Assembly (NCBI GenBank): GCA_910576775.1
Contig: CAJTJV010000030.1
Coordinates: 1-35,949, forward strand
Direction: 5' to 3'
Length of the DNA: 35,949 nucleotides
Source: an uncultured Muribaculaceae bacterium
Lineage (GTDB): Bacteria; Bacteroidota; Bacteroidia; Bacteroidales; Muribaculaceae
The position numbers and the translations under genes were made by a program. Below are positions 15,499-23,787 of the stretch, piece by piece. How positions within the stretch are numbered: the first letter of the stretch is position 1; every line of letters begins with the position of its first letter. The notes under the pieces were generated by a model. The model was given only the letters and a program-made list of their open reading frames with translations, made no database searches and was not told the origin of the DNA.

Positions 15499-16245
15499 TC
15501 AGGAACACCGTCGGGCGGCAAGAAGCGCTTTCACTTCCTCAATAAGATACGGCACATCGACTATATTGAAATCAGCCATCCGCGGATGGAAAACACCAAG
15601 ACGGCATCTCGAAACTCTGATACCATACTCAGCGTCAAGTATATATCTGTAAAGACTCAGTTGCAGGGCATAATGATGAAATGTAGAGTCGGGCACGGTC
15701 GCGACAGGACCGCTTCCGTAGCGACCGTAACAATCGGTTATTGGCCGCCCTGTGGCATCGACAACTTTCGTGGAACGTTTCCAGTCGTAAATTTCAAATT
15801 TGTCTCCGTCGAAGGCAAGAAAATCGAGAGTTCCGGCTATACTGCAACTTTCCATGAAAACAGGCCATTCGCTGCGGAAGGGTTTAAGCCTATGGCGCGC
15901 GGCAAAACGCATGAACTGCGCGAAAGCAGGGTCGGCAAGCGCATCCGCATCAGGCTCGTAACCGAGATAGTGGCGTTCTATACGCGAATGCATCAGCGTA
16001 CCTTCATCCCGCGCGATGCGCCCCCTCTCTTCCCAGATCGCTTTAAGCTTTTCCGCCGGGCATTCCGGTGTAGCTTTACGCCGCGCCCAATAGTCTGTGT
16101 CAAACTTTGCAAAACAATCGCCTACAACGGTTGTTACACTATCACATTCGATTGTCCCATCTACGATATAGCGGTGTGACTCCGGTTCAAATACAATGCG
16201 GGAGTCACGCGGATGGCGGTTTGCGTCGTTATAGTCGTAGATCAT
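15499..16245 (-). CDS. PD-(D/E)XK (RecB/Cas4-like) nuclease family protein
   Basis: A 248-residue protein with the ordered motifs of a RecB-type nuclease: the His of TLMHSRIE (H86), an upstream-strand Glu (EWPVF, E126), AGTLDFLA (D141), the D-x-K motif of EIYDWKRS (D154, K156) and the C-terminal QLSLYRYIL (Q195, Y199). Motif IV (QxxxY) is typical of the AddB/Cas4 branch. There is no CRISPR array or cas gene nearby and no Cys cluster for an iron-sulfur site, so a stand-alone DNA repair or processing nuclease is more likely. The ATG at 16245 overlaps the upstream stop (ATGA); a longer start at 16278 is rejected. Confidence 0.8.
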   Translation of the reverse strand: MIYDYNDANRHPRDSRIVFEPESHRYIVDGTIECDSVTTVVGDCFAKFDTDYWARRKATPECPAEKLKAIWEERGRIARDEGTLMHSRIERHYLGYEPDADALADPAFAQFMRFAARHRLKPFRSEWPVFMESCSIAGTLDFLAFDGDKFEIYDWKRSTKVVDATGRPITDCYGRYGSGPVATVPDSTFHHYALQLSLYRYILDAEYGIRVSRCRLGVFHPRMADFNIVDVPYLIEEVKALLAARRCS

Positions 16246-17210
16246 AGTATTTCTTTTAAAAGAACTAATTTCGAACATTTCTCGCGTGGAAGAACACTCA
16301 CATGCAGCCTTGTATCGTTTGGCTGCGGTTCTTCGTCATGACACACCGGAATTCCGGCATCCTCAAGGAAACCGCGCACAGTCGACAATGCAAGCTGTGG
16401 AGTGTTGTTATGTACGCTCAAATGACACAGGAATACTCTGCGCAACGTACCGGAAGACGCTATAGAAGCAAGATAACGACCTGTATCGGCATTATCAAGA
16501 TGGCCTATAGTCGAGGCTATGCGTGCTTTAAGATGTTGCGGATATGGCCCGTTGCGCAGCATGGAAGCGTCGTAGTCGCTTTCTATCATCAGATAATGCG
16601 CCTGACGGATATAATGGTCGGCACGCGCAGTCATGGTTCCGGTGTCGGTAGCTACTACAAATGTCGCTCCCGGCCCCTGGATAAAGAAACCTGAATTGTC
16701 GCTGCCGTCATGACTTGTTTCAAATGCCGTAACCGTCATAGGTCCTATTTCGAAAGGAAACTCTTTATATATAGCGGTATGATATTCTGAAATACGACGC
16801 GACATATTATGTCGCCGCAGAAGCCCGTTGAAAGCCTTGGGAGTGGCATACAGTCGCATATGCCTGTTATAGCGCAGGATAGCGTATGCGAAACGGACAT
16901 GGTCACTATGATCGTGCGTAAGTAAAATTCCGCGGATTGTCTTGATATCTATGCTATTGGCAGCAAGTTGCTCCGTGACGAAATTATTATTTACGCCGGC
17001 ATCGATAAGCAGTCCGCACTCGGGAGTACCTATATAAGAACAGTTGCCGCTCGAACCGCTACCGAATGACATGAAACGCATCCTCTCCGGACGTTCAAGA
17101 AGCTTGTCATCCATAGGACGCAGCTCAGCTTCCCTCACCTCCGGCGAAAGGTCGAACAGCCCCGGCTGTTCATACATTTCTCTGTTTCGTTTCTGTCGTC
17201 GTCGGCTCAT
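16242..17210 (-). CDS. MBL-fold metallohydrolase (WalJ/YycJ-like)
   Basis: A 322-residue metallo-beta-lactamase-fold hydrolase. After a 45-residue charged N-terminal extension, the family start FMSFGSGSSGNCSYI (47-61) leads to the metal site THDHSDH (H99, H101, D103, H104). Further ligands are probably in the ETSHDG segment, DTGT and a C-terminal CHLSVHNN. In the WalJ/YycJ family this fold is a single-strand 5' exonuclease or DNA repair factor linked to chromosome replication; the function here is inferred by family. It sits between an RsmI-like methylase (3-bp gap) and the PD-(D/E)XK nuclease (4-bp overlap), so a DNA-maintenance operon is plausible. Confidence 0.88.
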   Translation of the reverse strand: MSRRRQKRNREMYEQPGLFDLSPEVREAELRPMDDKLLERPERMRFMSFGSGSSGNCSYIGTPECGLLIDAGVNNNFVTEQLAANSIDIKTIRGILLTHDHSDHVRFAYAILRYNRHMRLYATPKAFNGLLRRHNMSRRISEYHTAIYKEFPFEIGPMTVTAFETSHDGSDNSGFFIQGPGATFVVATDTGTMTARADHYIRQAHYLMIESDYDASMLRNGPYPQHLKARIASTIGHLDNADTGRYLASIASSGTLRRVFLCHLSVHNNTPQLALSTVRGFLEDAGIPVCHDEEPQPNDTRLHVSVLPREKCSKLVLLKEIL

Positions 17211-17213
17211 CTG

Positions 17214-17921
17214 TCAGTCTGAGTACAGGAGGAATATTGCAGGTCTTTTATCGTAATTGTATTTTTCTGTTTTCCAACGCCTGAGCGGCATCGTGCGGAT
17301 ACTCTGCCGTTCGCCTGTTATGTCACATGCCACACATAGAAGCATCTCCCCGGGAAGCGTCGTTGCCATTTCCTCAATAAGCTTATTGTTGCGGTATGGC
17401 GTCTCTATGAAAATCTGAGTCTGACGTCGTGTACGTATGTCACGCTCCATTTGCTTGAATGCCGCAACACGACCGGATCCAAAAGGGAGGTAGCCTATAA
17501 AGGCAAAACTCTGGCCGTTGAAGCCCGAGCCCATCAGCGACATAAGGATACTCGACGGACCGACCATAGGCACGACTTCAATTCCTTTGCGCTGCGCGGC
17601 GGCCACAAGATCGGCACCGGGATCGGCAACAGCCGGACAGCCCGCCTCACTGATTACACCTATATCGTGACCTTCAAGGGCCGGTTGTAGCATTGCCTCA
17701 ACATCTGAGTGAGGTGTATGCTCGTTAAGAACTTCAAAATGGAGGTCGTCAATTACAATATTTCGGTCACAGGCCTTGAGGAAACGACGCGCGGTACGAA
17801 GCTCTTCCACGACAAAATACCGGACTTGTCGGACAAGTTCGATATTACTCATGGGAAGAACAGCTGCCGGCGGACATTCAGCCAGCAAGGATGGAAACAA
17901 AATTACCTTTCCCGCTTTCAT
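17214..17921 (-). CDS. RsmI-like tetrapyrrole-methylase-fold SAM methyltransferase
   Basis: A 235-residue protein of the TP_methylase fold. RsmI hallmarks are visible: FVVEELRTARRFLK (36-49), the SEAGCPAVADPG loop (91-102), and GPSSILMSLMGSGF (121-134). RsmI 2'-O-methylates cytidine 1402 of 16S rRNA in E. coli. This short Bacteroidota form is a paralogue group whose exact substrate is not certain. The ATG at 17921 is used; the longest frame begins at a TTG that overlaps the promoter. The gene heads a three-gene operon. Confidence 0.85.
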   Translation of the reverse strand: MKAGKVILFPSLLAECPPAAVLPMSNIELVRQVRYFVVEELRTARRFLKACDRNIVIDDLHFEVLNEHTPHSDVEAMLQPALEGHDIGVISEAGCPAVADPGADLVAAAQRKGIEVVPMVGPSSILMSLMGSGFNGQSFAFIGYLPFGSGRVAAFKQMERDIRTRRQTQIFIETPYRNNKLIEEMATTLPGEMLLCVACDITGERQSIRTMPLRRWKTEKYNYDKRPAIFLLYSD

Positions 17922-17927
17922 GCACTG

Positions 17928-17935
17928 CAAAGATA
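17928..17935 (-). promoter_or_regulatory. Promoter -7 box with almost no leader
   Basis: TATCTTTG on the minus strand matches TAnnTTTG and ends 7 bp before the start codon at 17921, so the transcript would be nearly leaderless if this box is used. A TTTG candidate for the -33 region lies at 17959-17962, slightly farther than the usual spacing. Confidence 0.55.
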
Positions 17936-18068
17936 CGAATAAGTAAAGAGTAAAAAAACAAATTCATTTGATTTTTTACCGAGCGTGAGTATCTTCACGT
18001 TTCCGGAAGGCATGCTAATAAATCGGGTACAATACAAATTATTTGCATTTTGCCCGGCAAGAGTATGT

Positions 18069-18095
18069 TACATTTATGTAAATATGCTAATTTTG
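18069..18095 (+). promoter_or_regulatory. Promoter with palindrome upstream of the ten-gene operon
   Basis: TAATTTTG at 18088-18095 matches TAnnTTTG. Eight bases upstream is TACAT-TT-ATGTA (18069-18080), a near-perfect palindrome placed where a repressor or activator could bind over the -33/-7 spacer. No good TTTG -33 element is seen at the normal spacing, which is compatible with activator dependence. Confidence 0.5.
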
Positions 18096-18177
18096 CATGT
18101 GAATGAATAAACCTATTCACAACATTTTCTATATAAAAAATAACTCCGAATGGCAAAGGAGTGATAAAAAAAACGAC

Positions 18178-18456
18178 ATGGAACAGAAATTCTGCCAAAG
18201 TTGCGGTATGCCTTTGACTGACAACAACAACGGAACAAATGCTGACGGGAGCCGCAATGAGGACTATTGCATCTATTGTTACAAGGACGGCAAGTTCACG
18301 CAAGATATGACAATGGAACAGATGATTGAGCATTGCGCCCAATTTACAGACGAGATAAACAGACAATCGGGCCGGGACCTGACACGTGAGCAAGCAATGG
18401 AAATGATGCATCAGTTCTTCCCACATCTCAAACGCTGGAAAAATAAACGGCTATGA
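18178..18456 (+). CDS. Putative zinc-ribbon protein
   Basis: A 92-residue protein beginning MEQKFCQSCGMPL with a second metal-binding pair CIYCYKDGKF, a CxxC...CxxC zinc ribbon of the 'putative zinc ribbon' type. The C-terminal half is helical (MEQMIEHCAQFTDEINRQSGRDLTREQAMEMM), ending FFPHLKRWK. An in-frame ATG at 18103 would add a 25-residue non-conserved leader, so the ATG at 18178 is preferred. It is the first gene of a ten-gene run and overlaps the next gene by ATGA (18453-18456). In related genomes such proteins occur beside TfoX, YciI and acetyltransferase genes; the role is unknown. Confidence 0.8.
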   Translation: MEQKFCQSCGMPLTDNNNGTNADGSRNEDYCIYCYKDGKFTQDMTMEQMIEHCAQFTDEINRQSGRDLTREQAMEMMHQFFPHLKRWKNKRL

Positions 18457-19061
18457 ACAACGAAATTCTATATATTCTACTGCCTGATTATGCCGCGCAT
18501 GAGGCTGTATATCTTTCACAGGCTATCGCTTCCGATGATTTTGCCTTGAAGGAGAATCCGAAATATGTCAACAAGGTTGTCGCTCCGACATTGGAACCGG
18601 TGAAATCAATAGGCGGATTCCGCACTGTGCCGGATTATTCTTTTGATACGATGCCCGACGATTATGTGGCCTTGGTGCTGATTGGCGGTTTCGGGTGGAG
18701 TACGCCTGTGGCCGATAATGTAGTACCAATTGTCAGGCATGCCATTGAAAACGGTAAAATTATCGGTGCAATATGCAATGGAGCAGCGTTTATGGCAAAA
18801 CACGGATTCCTCAACACTGTAAAGCATACCGGCAATGGCCCGGACCAGCTGAAACTATGGGGCGGGAAGAATTATACAAACACCGGAGGCTATATCAATG
18901 CGCAAGCCATCAGCGATAACAACATTGTGACTGCAAACGGTTCGGCCACACTCGAATTTGCAAAAGAGCTCCTGCTGCTCCTTGAAAACGACACCTCCGA
19001 GCGCATCGAAATGTATTATCAATTCAACAAACAGGGCTTCTGCAACCTATTCCCCGGATAA
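18453..19061 (+). CDS. DJ-1/PfpI family protein
   Basis: A 202-residue class I glutamine-amidotransferase-like protein. The nucleophile elbow GAICNGAAF puts Cys108 in the DJ-1 position, and HEAVY supplies the conserved Glu17. Family functions include glyoxalase/deglycase-like stress protection, chaperone and protease activity; the specific activity here is not predictable. The C-terminal 25 residues (SERIEMYYQFNKQGFCNLF) match the Bacteroidota YdeA-like subgroup that lies beside zinc-ribbon and TfoX-N genes. It is translationally coupled to the gene before it and followed after 3 bp by the TfoX-like gene. Confidence 0.88.
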   Translation: MNNEILYILLPDYAAHEAVYLSQAIASDDFALKENPKYVNKVVAPTLEPVKSIGGFRTVPDYSFDTMPDDYVALVLIGGFGWSTPVADNVVPIVRHAIENGKIIGAICNGAAFMAKHGFLNTVKHTGNGPDQLKLWGGKNYTNTGGYINAQAISDNNIVTANGSATLEFAKELLLLLENDTSERIEMYYQFNKQGFCNLFPG

Positions 19062-19064
19062 ATC

Positions 19065-19379
19065 ATGTCTTGCACAAGTGAATTTATAGAATTCGTATGC
19101 GAAACGCTACGGCCTCTCGGGGAAATCCGCAGCCGCAAGATGATGGGCGGCTATATTATCTACGTCAACGAGAAATGTGTAATCACAGCTTGCGACAATA
19201 ACGCATACATCAAGAAGTTACCATGTATCGCCCAATTGATGGCTGATGCGGAAATCGGATCTCCTTATCAAGGGGCTAAAGAGGCTTACATCCTTGATTT
19301 TACAGACACTCGAAAAATTTTGAAAGTCATCCGAACTCTTTGGGATAATCTGCCATATCCAAAATCAAAAAACAAATAA
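19065..19379 (+). CDS. TfoX/Sxy N-terminal domain protein
   Basis: A 104-residue protein that is only the TfoX N-terminal domain: FVCETLRPLGEIRSRKMMGGYIIYVNEKCVI... then NAYIKKLP and the closing IRTLWDNLPYPKSK. In gammaproteobacteria TfoX regulates competence; the stand-alone N-domain in Bacteroidota has no proven regulatory role. Its stop is directly followed by the next ATG. Confidence 0.87.
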   Translation: MSCTSEFIEFVCETLRPLGEIRSRKMMGGYIIYVNEKCVITACDNNAYIKKLPCIAQLMADAEIGSPYQGAKEAYILDFTDTRKILKVIRTLWDNLPYPKSKNK

Positions 19380-19673
19380 ATGACTGTGTTTATCGCAATA
19401 CTTACATACAAAAAGTCTTTGAACGATGTTGATAAGTTTCTCGCTTCGCATCGTAAATATCTCGCCAAACATTATGCCGCAGGTGATTTCATTGCTTCCG
19501 GCCCACAGATTCCTCGTGTAGGAGGCGTAATAATGATGAAAGCGGACAGCAGAGACGCCATTAACACAATTATAGCCGAAGATCCCTTCCATATCAACGG
19601 CATCGCCGATTATCAGATTGTGGAATTTACCCCGACAATGCTCGCCAACGATTCGTTAATATCGTTTCTATAA
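19380..19673 (+). CDS. YciI-like protein
   Basis: A 97-residue YciI-family protein (ferredoxin-like fold). The pattern MTVFIAILTYKKSLNDVDKFLASHRKYLAKHYAAGDFIASGPQ is typical, with the conserved His of SHRKYL (H24), the 'SGPQ' loop and the 'AEDPFHINGIADYQIVEF' ending. Members are putative hydrolases or dehydrochlorinase relatives; the substrate is unknown. The stop overlaps the next start by one base (TAATG). Confidence 0.87.
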   Translation: MTVFIAILTYKKSLNDVDKFLASHRKYLAKHYAAGDFIASGPQIPRVGGVIMMKADSRDAINTIIAEDPFHINGIADYQIVEFTPTMLANDSLISFL

Positions 19674-20731
19674 TGCGCCTTGCCCTCAGGCCATATCAGC
19701 CCACGGATTCCAACGTAATCACTACTTGGATAAAAAGCGAATATCATATGCGCCAATGGTGCGCTGACCGATATGAGCGGTTTCCAGTCACACCCGATGA
19801 TATGAACTCGTATCATCAGCAATACATTGACAGACATAACTCTATTGCTCTGACTATGGTTGACTGTGAAGATATAGTCGGATATATTACTTTGCGTGTA
19901 CCTGCCAATGATTTATCAGAGCAACGTATAGGCTTTGTTATTGTCGATGATTCAAAACGTGGCAAAGGATTTGGGAAGGCCCTTGTCAGCATGGCCGTTG
20001 ATTATGCTTTCTGCAAACTCGGTGCCACAAAAGTATCATTGGGCGTATTTGAAAACAATCCGTCGGCTATCCGGTGTTATGAATCGGTTGGATTCCGTCG
20101 AGTCGTCAGGCAGGAAACCGAGAGTTACGAATGTCTTGGCGAGACGTGGAATTGCATCGAAATGGAAATGTTGAATCATACGATCAAGAAGCCTCTCGAT
20201 ACTATGACATTAGCCGAATTGTGGCAACTGTTCCCGATAATCCTGACCCAGCATCAACCCCAATGGGAAGAATGGGCTAAAGATGAGATACAAAACCTTT
20301 CGGAAATATTGTCTGCTTACACTCCATTAATCAACCATATCGGCAGCACTGCAATTGCAGATATTCAAGCTAAGCCGATAATCGACATTCTTGTTGAAAT
20401 TTCACCCGATGCCAATTGGCAAGGCGTAAAAACTGAATTGGAAACAGCCGGATATATCTGCATGTCATCAACCGGAAATCGTATGGGTTTCAACAAAGGC
20501 TATACTCCGGATGGTTATGCCGAAAAAGTATTCCATGTACATATCCATGCAATCGGTGATAATGACGAAATTATTTTCCGCGACTATCTCAACAGCCATT
20601 CCGAAGTGGCACGCGAATATGAGGCATTGAAACTTAGCTTATTGTCTCAATTCAAAAATGACAGAGACGGCTATACCGAGGCCAAATCAAATTTCATTAA
20701 GAAAGTTCTGTGTGATGCAAAAAACGGATGA
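19673..20731 (+). CDS. GNAT acetyltransferase fused to a GrpB (UPF0157) domain
   Basis: A 352-residue two-domain protein. Residues 1-168 are a GNAT N-acetyltransferase: the acetyl-CoA site is DDSKRGKGFGKALV (about 92-105), followed by GVFENNPSAIRCYESVGFRRV. Residues about 178-350 are a GrpB/UPF0157 domain, a nucleotidyltransferase-like fold, with the signature HIGSTAI...KPIIDILVEI and an H-V-H strand (KVFHVHIH). The two domains are normally separate proteins, so this is a fusion or composite gene. It is unlikely to be a sequencing artefact because both domains are complete and the linker is ordinary. It overlaps the following Sel1 gene by 17 bp. Confidence 0.88.
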   Translation: MRLALRPYQPTDSNVITTWIKSEYHMRQWCADRYERFPVTPDDMNSYHQQYIDRHNSIALTMVDCEDIVGYITLRVPANDLSEQRIGFVIVDDSKRGKGFGKALVSMAVDYAFCKLGATKVSLGVFENNPSAIRCYESVGFRRVVRQETESYECLGETWNCIEMEMLNHTIKKPLDTMTLAELWQLFPIILTQHQPQWEEWAKDEIQNLSEILSAYTPLINHIGSTAIADIQAKPIIDILVEISPDANWQGVKTELETAGYICMSSTGNRMGFNKGYTPDGYAEKVFHVHIHAIGDNDEIIFRDYLNSHSEVAREYEALKLSLLSQFKNDRDGYTEAKSNFIKKVLCDAKNG

Positions 20732-21314
20732 CAGCTTGACCGCGAATGATAAAACGAAAGCCCTGATGCAATACATAAAGCGATACAAGGAGATTGTTGA
20801 AAGCGATGAATCCTTCACTGATAAGGGAGAGGCATGGTATATGATGGGACAGGTATATAGGCAGTTGGAAGATTTCAAAAAGGCTTTTACTTGCCTCAAA
20901 AAAGCAGCCGCGCATGATTATTCCGAAGCGTTTGCAATGGTGGGCGATGCTTATTTGGGTGGTCATGGTGTAGAAAAGAATCCTGCAAAGGCTCGCCTAT
21001 GGTACAGGAAAGGTGCCGATATCGGTGAAATCACAGCGACATTGAAATTGGCCGACTGCTATAAGAATGGTATAGGTGACAAGGTTGATTACTCAAAAGC
21101 GATGGAACAATATCTGCATCTCGCAGAGCGCACCGGACGTTTTTGGAACAGATATGCCGACGGTATCGGAACCGCTCTATACGAAATCGGTAATATGTAT
21201 CTCAACGGATTAGGAGTGTCGGTTGATTTGAAGAAAGCCGCCCGTTATTTCAAACTTGCCGCCAAGAAAGGCAATACTGATGCAGTAAACGCTCTTAAAA
21301 CTATATGTTTATGA
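20715..21314 (+). CDS. Sel1-like repeat protein (small)
   Basis: About 199 residues, no signal peptide. The start at ATG 20715 lies inside the end of the upstream gene; the longer frame beginning at 20658 is less likely. It contains about four Sel1/TPR-like helical repeats with A...G..Y..G.GV..(N/D)..KA..WY.KAA signatures, for example GDAYLGGHGVEKNPAKARLWYRKGAD and IGNMYLNGLGVSVDLKKAARYFKLAAKKG. Such repeats are protein-binding scaffolds; in some type VI secretion loci Sel1-repeat proteins serve as immunity proteins. It is coupled to the next Sel1 gene by an ATGA overlap. Confidence 0.85.
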   Translation: MQKTDDSLTANDKTKALMQYIKRYKEIVESDESFTDKGEAWYMMGQVYRQLEDFKKAFTCLKKAAAHDYSEAFAMVGDAYLGGHGVEKNPAKARLWYRKGADIGEITATLKLADCYKNGIGDKVDYSKAMEQYLHLAERTGRFWNRYADGIGTALYEIGNMYLNGLGVSVDLKKAARYFKLAAKKGNTDAVNALKTICL

Positions 21315-22486
21315 GTAATCTGGTTGAACAATATAAAATCATACAACACTTTACTCGCCAATATGCGGGTGAAGGAGATTTGGATCAGGCACGGGCGGCT
21401 GTAGCCGCTATTACGCCTGTTGCCGAGAAAAGAAATGCCAAGGCTCAATATATGCTCGGTAAATATTATTCGTGGGGCTACGGAGAGGACTGCGATAATC
21501 AAAAGGCAATCTATTGGTTCGAGAAAGCCGCCGATAAGGGAAATGAAAAAGCAGCGGAAGCATTGGCTAATCTCTATCGCTACGACTTTCCGGATGATGA
21601 GATTGAAGCGCAGACGAAAAAAGACTTTGCGTTGAAATGGCACAAGCGTTGGATTGCCATTTTGGAAAATAAAGCAACTAAAGGCATCGCAGGTGCGGCT
21701 CAGGCATTGATGAATCTCTATGTCAATGACTGCCCGGATGATATAGACCCGGAAGAAGGCGTGGAGATTGCACGCAAGTGGTATGACCGCTGGATTGAGA
21801 TATTGAAAGCCAAAGCGGATAAAGGGGATATGTCGGCCAAAAAGAAATTAGCTGACATTCTTCATTATGGAACCGGTGTACCTGATGAAGTCTTGGAACT
21901 CATCGAAGATGATGATACTGACACATCTGAAGATGATGCTGCGGCACTGTATTCCGAAGTAGCTGTCGGAGAAAATGATGCCGAAGGCTGGTGCAATCTC
22001 GGACAAATTTATAGCCAATCCGAGGAGGATTGGCAGAAGTCTTTGGACTGCTACATGAAAGCCGTCGAACTTGGCTATAAAGAGGCTTATCGTTGTGTCG
22101 GAAGCGCATACTTCGAGGGGCGGGGCGTGGAGAAGGATTTGGCAAAGGCGTGCGAGTGGTATCGAAAGGGAGCGGAAGCCGGTGATGTCTTGGCGCAGTT
22201 GATGTTGGCGGATTGTTATAAGTGCGGGACAGGCGTAGAGAAAGACTACACCGCTGCGATGAAACTGTATCGGCAGATTGCCTCCCGTAGAGACCTCAAA
22301 GGGGAATATAAGCATGAGCGTGGGACGGCACAATACGAAATAGGCAATATGTATATGAAAGGATTGGGCGTGGAAGCCGATTTGCGGCAGGCATACGACT
22401 GGTTCAAACTTGCTGCCGTCGGAAATTGTAACCTTGCAGCTGAAAATGCGCTCAATAGCAAGAAATTCAGAGATTTCAAGAGATGA
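21311..22486 (+). CDS. Sel1-like repeat protein (391 aa)
   Basis: A 391-residue cytoplasmic repeat protein starting at ATG 21311 (ATGA overlap with the previous stop; ATG 21305 is also possible). It has about seven Sel1 repeats; the N-terminal ones are degenerate, with two repeats ending in FALKWHKRWIAIL and IARKWYDRWIEIL. An acidic Asp/Glu-rich insert (about 198-212, EDDDTDTSEDDA) separates the first and second halves. The C-terminal repeats resemble those of the smaller upstream protein (YEIGNMY.KGLGV..DL..A...FKLAA), which points to gene duplication. Role unknown; see the operon finding. Confidence 0.85.
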   Translation: MSNLVEQYKIIQHFTRQYAGEGDLDQARAAVAAITPVAEKRNAKAQYMLGKYYSWGYGEDCDNQKAIYWFEKAADKGNEKAAEALANLYRYDFPDDEIEAQTKKDFALKWHKRWIAILENKATKGIAGAAQALMNLYVNDCPDDIDPEEGVEIARKWYDRWIEILKAKADKGDMSAKKKLADILHYGTGVPDEVLELIEDDDTDTSEDDAAALYSEVAVGENDAEGWCNLGQIYSQSEEDWQKSLDCYMKAVELGYKEAYRCVGSAYFEGRGVEKDLAKACEWYRKGAEAGDVLAQLMLADCYKCGTGVEKDYTAAMKLYRQIASRRDLKGEYKHERGTAQYEIGNMYMKGLGVEADLRQAYDWFKLAAVGNCNLAAENALNSKKFRDFKR

Positions 22487-22490
22487 TTGT

Positions 22491-23780
22491 ATGAAGATGC
22501 GTGGTAAAGGCTATACGGAAATTGATCTGAAAAGAATCATCTCGGCTCGGTCGGAGGATATCCGGTTTGCGAAAATGCAGATTACTGAAGCCGAGGAGAA
22601 TAAGCTAAACGGAATACAGAAATATCCTGCCGACAATCAGTCCATTATTTTGAGCAGCTATGAATACTGTTTCAAGTCAGGTTTGGCACTGATTGATGCG
22701 ATGTATTCTTTAGGACAGTCGCTCGAGAACCTGATTCGTCATTTTAATCGCGCGGTTGATGATTTGGATAAATCTTATAGCCGTGATGATTATAATCCGA
22801 AGAATGGTATGTGGGGTAATTATGAAGCTCTGCTGGAAATCCTTTCATGGGGCATATTGTTGGAAACCTATGAGGACACGATGCAAAAAATAGCAGCGGC
22901 CATATTCTACCATAATACTGACGATGCATTGATTGATTTTATGCTTTCAACCTGCAATATCAGTTGGACACATCAAACTACAAAATACGACACGCCAAAC
23001 CCCTATCGTTTCTTACGGGAAATAATCATAGCGACTAAGAGCGATAAGGCTGAGGCTTCGCGACTATTGGAAACTTACATAAAGAAAAAATGGCGTTCGG
23101 ATGATGGCTGGAGTTATGAGTCCGCGGCTGTGGCTAAAATATTAGGTTTGGATGATTCTCGATTGAAAGCAAACAGTCGGTATCCTTATGAGCTGTCACA
23201 TTATAAGTCGGCACGGGGATTTCCAATAATGTATGATGCCTCTTGGTTTGAAAAAATTTACACAAAACAGGATGGAGCGCAGCGACTGGAGAAAGAAAAG
23301 GAATTTATACGGGTCATAGAAAGCGACTACAACGACCTGTCCGAACAAGCATTTTATGAAAAATATCGGGAGCGATTTTTAAAAGACTTATTCCCTGATG
23401 TGCAGTCATATCATTTATATAGAGAAATGCATCACGGTACAATACTGGGATTTCTGCTGGTAAACGCATTGGTGACCGATGGCTATATATTGCAGATGGA
23501 TTGGAAAGATTATCCGGAACAATGTCTGCCTGATTTTATCAATGAGCGACTTGAAACAGACTATGGTATCGAAGCGATAGATTTAGGCAATGATGTACCC
23601 GAAATTGAAGATGTTGAAATGTATGACAACAAATATGTAAAATCCCTTCAAAAGATGCTGAAACGCATAGGATTTCGTTTGGTGTGGTTCATACTTGGCA
23701 ATGACCAGTATTATACAGCAGTTGTTCCTAAGACGTTGCGATTGGGAAAAGAATGGAAAGGGATAAATTTGCATTATTGA
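22491..23780 (+). CDS. PoNi-type (DUF1910/DUF1911) immunity protein with C-terminal extension
   Basis: About 429 residues from ATG 22491, 5 bp after the upstream stop; the longer frame overlapping the Sel1 gene is rejected. Residues 1-125 match DUF1910 and about 135-240 match DUF1911: ALIDFML, PYRFLREII, EASRLLETYIKKKW, then the hallmark WSYESAAVAKILGLDDSRLK....YPYEL (207-235). These two domains define PoNi proteins, which neutralise PoNe DNase toxins delivered by type VI secretion. Unlike the usual 250-residue PoNi, this one carries about 185 extra residues (245-429) with LLVNALVTDGYILQMDWKD and FRLVWFILGNDQYYTAVV segments, tentatively like small immunity domains such as DUF6630. No PoNe nuclease is in the window, so it looks like an orphan immunity gene. 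Confidence 0.85.
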   Translation: MKMRGKGYTEIDLKRIISARSEDIRFAKMQITEAEENKLNGIQKYPADNQSIILSSYEYCFKSGLALIDAMYSLGQSLENLIRHFNRAVDDLDKSYSRDDYNPKNGMWGNYEALLEILSWGILLETYEDTMQKIAAAIFYHNTDDALIDFMLSTCNISWTHQTTKYDTPNPYRFLREIIIATKSDKAEASRLLETYIKKKWRSDDGWSYESAAVAKILGLDDSRLKANSRYPYELSHYKSARGFPIMYDASWFEKIYTKQDGAQRLEKEKEFIRVIESDYNDLSEQAFYEKYRERFLKDLFPDVQSYHLYREMHHGTILGFLLVNALVTDGYILQMDWKDYPEQCLPDFINERLETDYGIEAIDLGNDVPEIEDVEMYDNKYVKSLQKMLKRIGFRLVWFILGNDQYYTAVVPKTLRLGKEWKGINLHY

Positions 23781-23787
23781 TAAGGAG

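Noticed and set aside
15499..16245. Possible Cas4 nuclease implying a CRISPR system
   Set aside because: No direct-repeat array, no other cas gene and no iron-sulfur cysteine cluster is visible nearby; the PD-(D/E)XK motif alone is shared by many repair nucleases.
22410..22490. Longer start for the PoNi gene
   Set aside because: The extra 27 residues lie inside the upstream Sel1 gene and do not match the DUF1910 start; ATG 22491 does.
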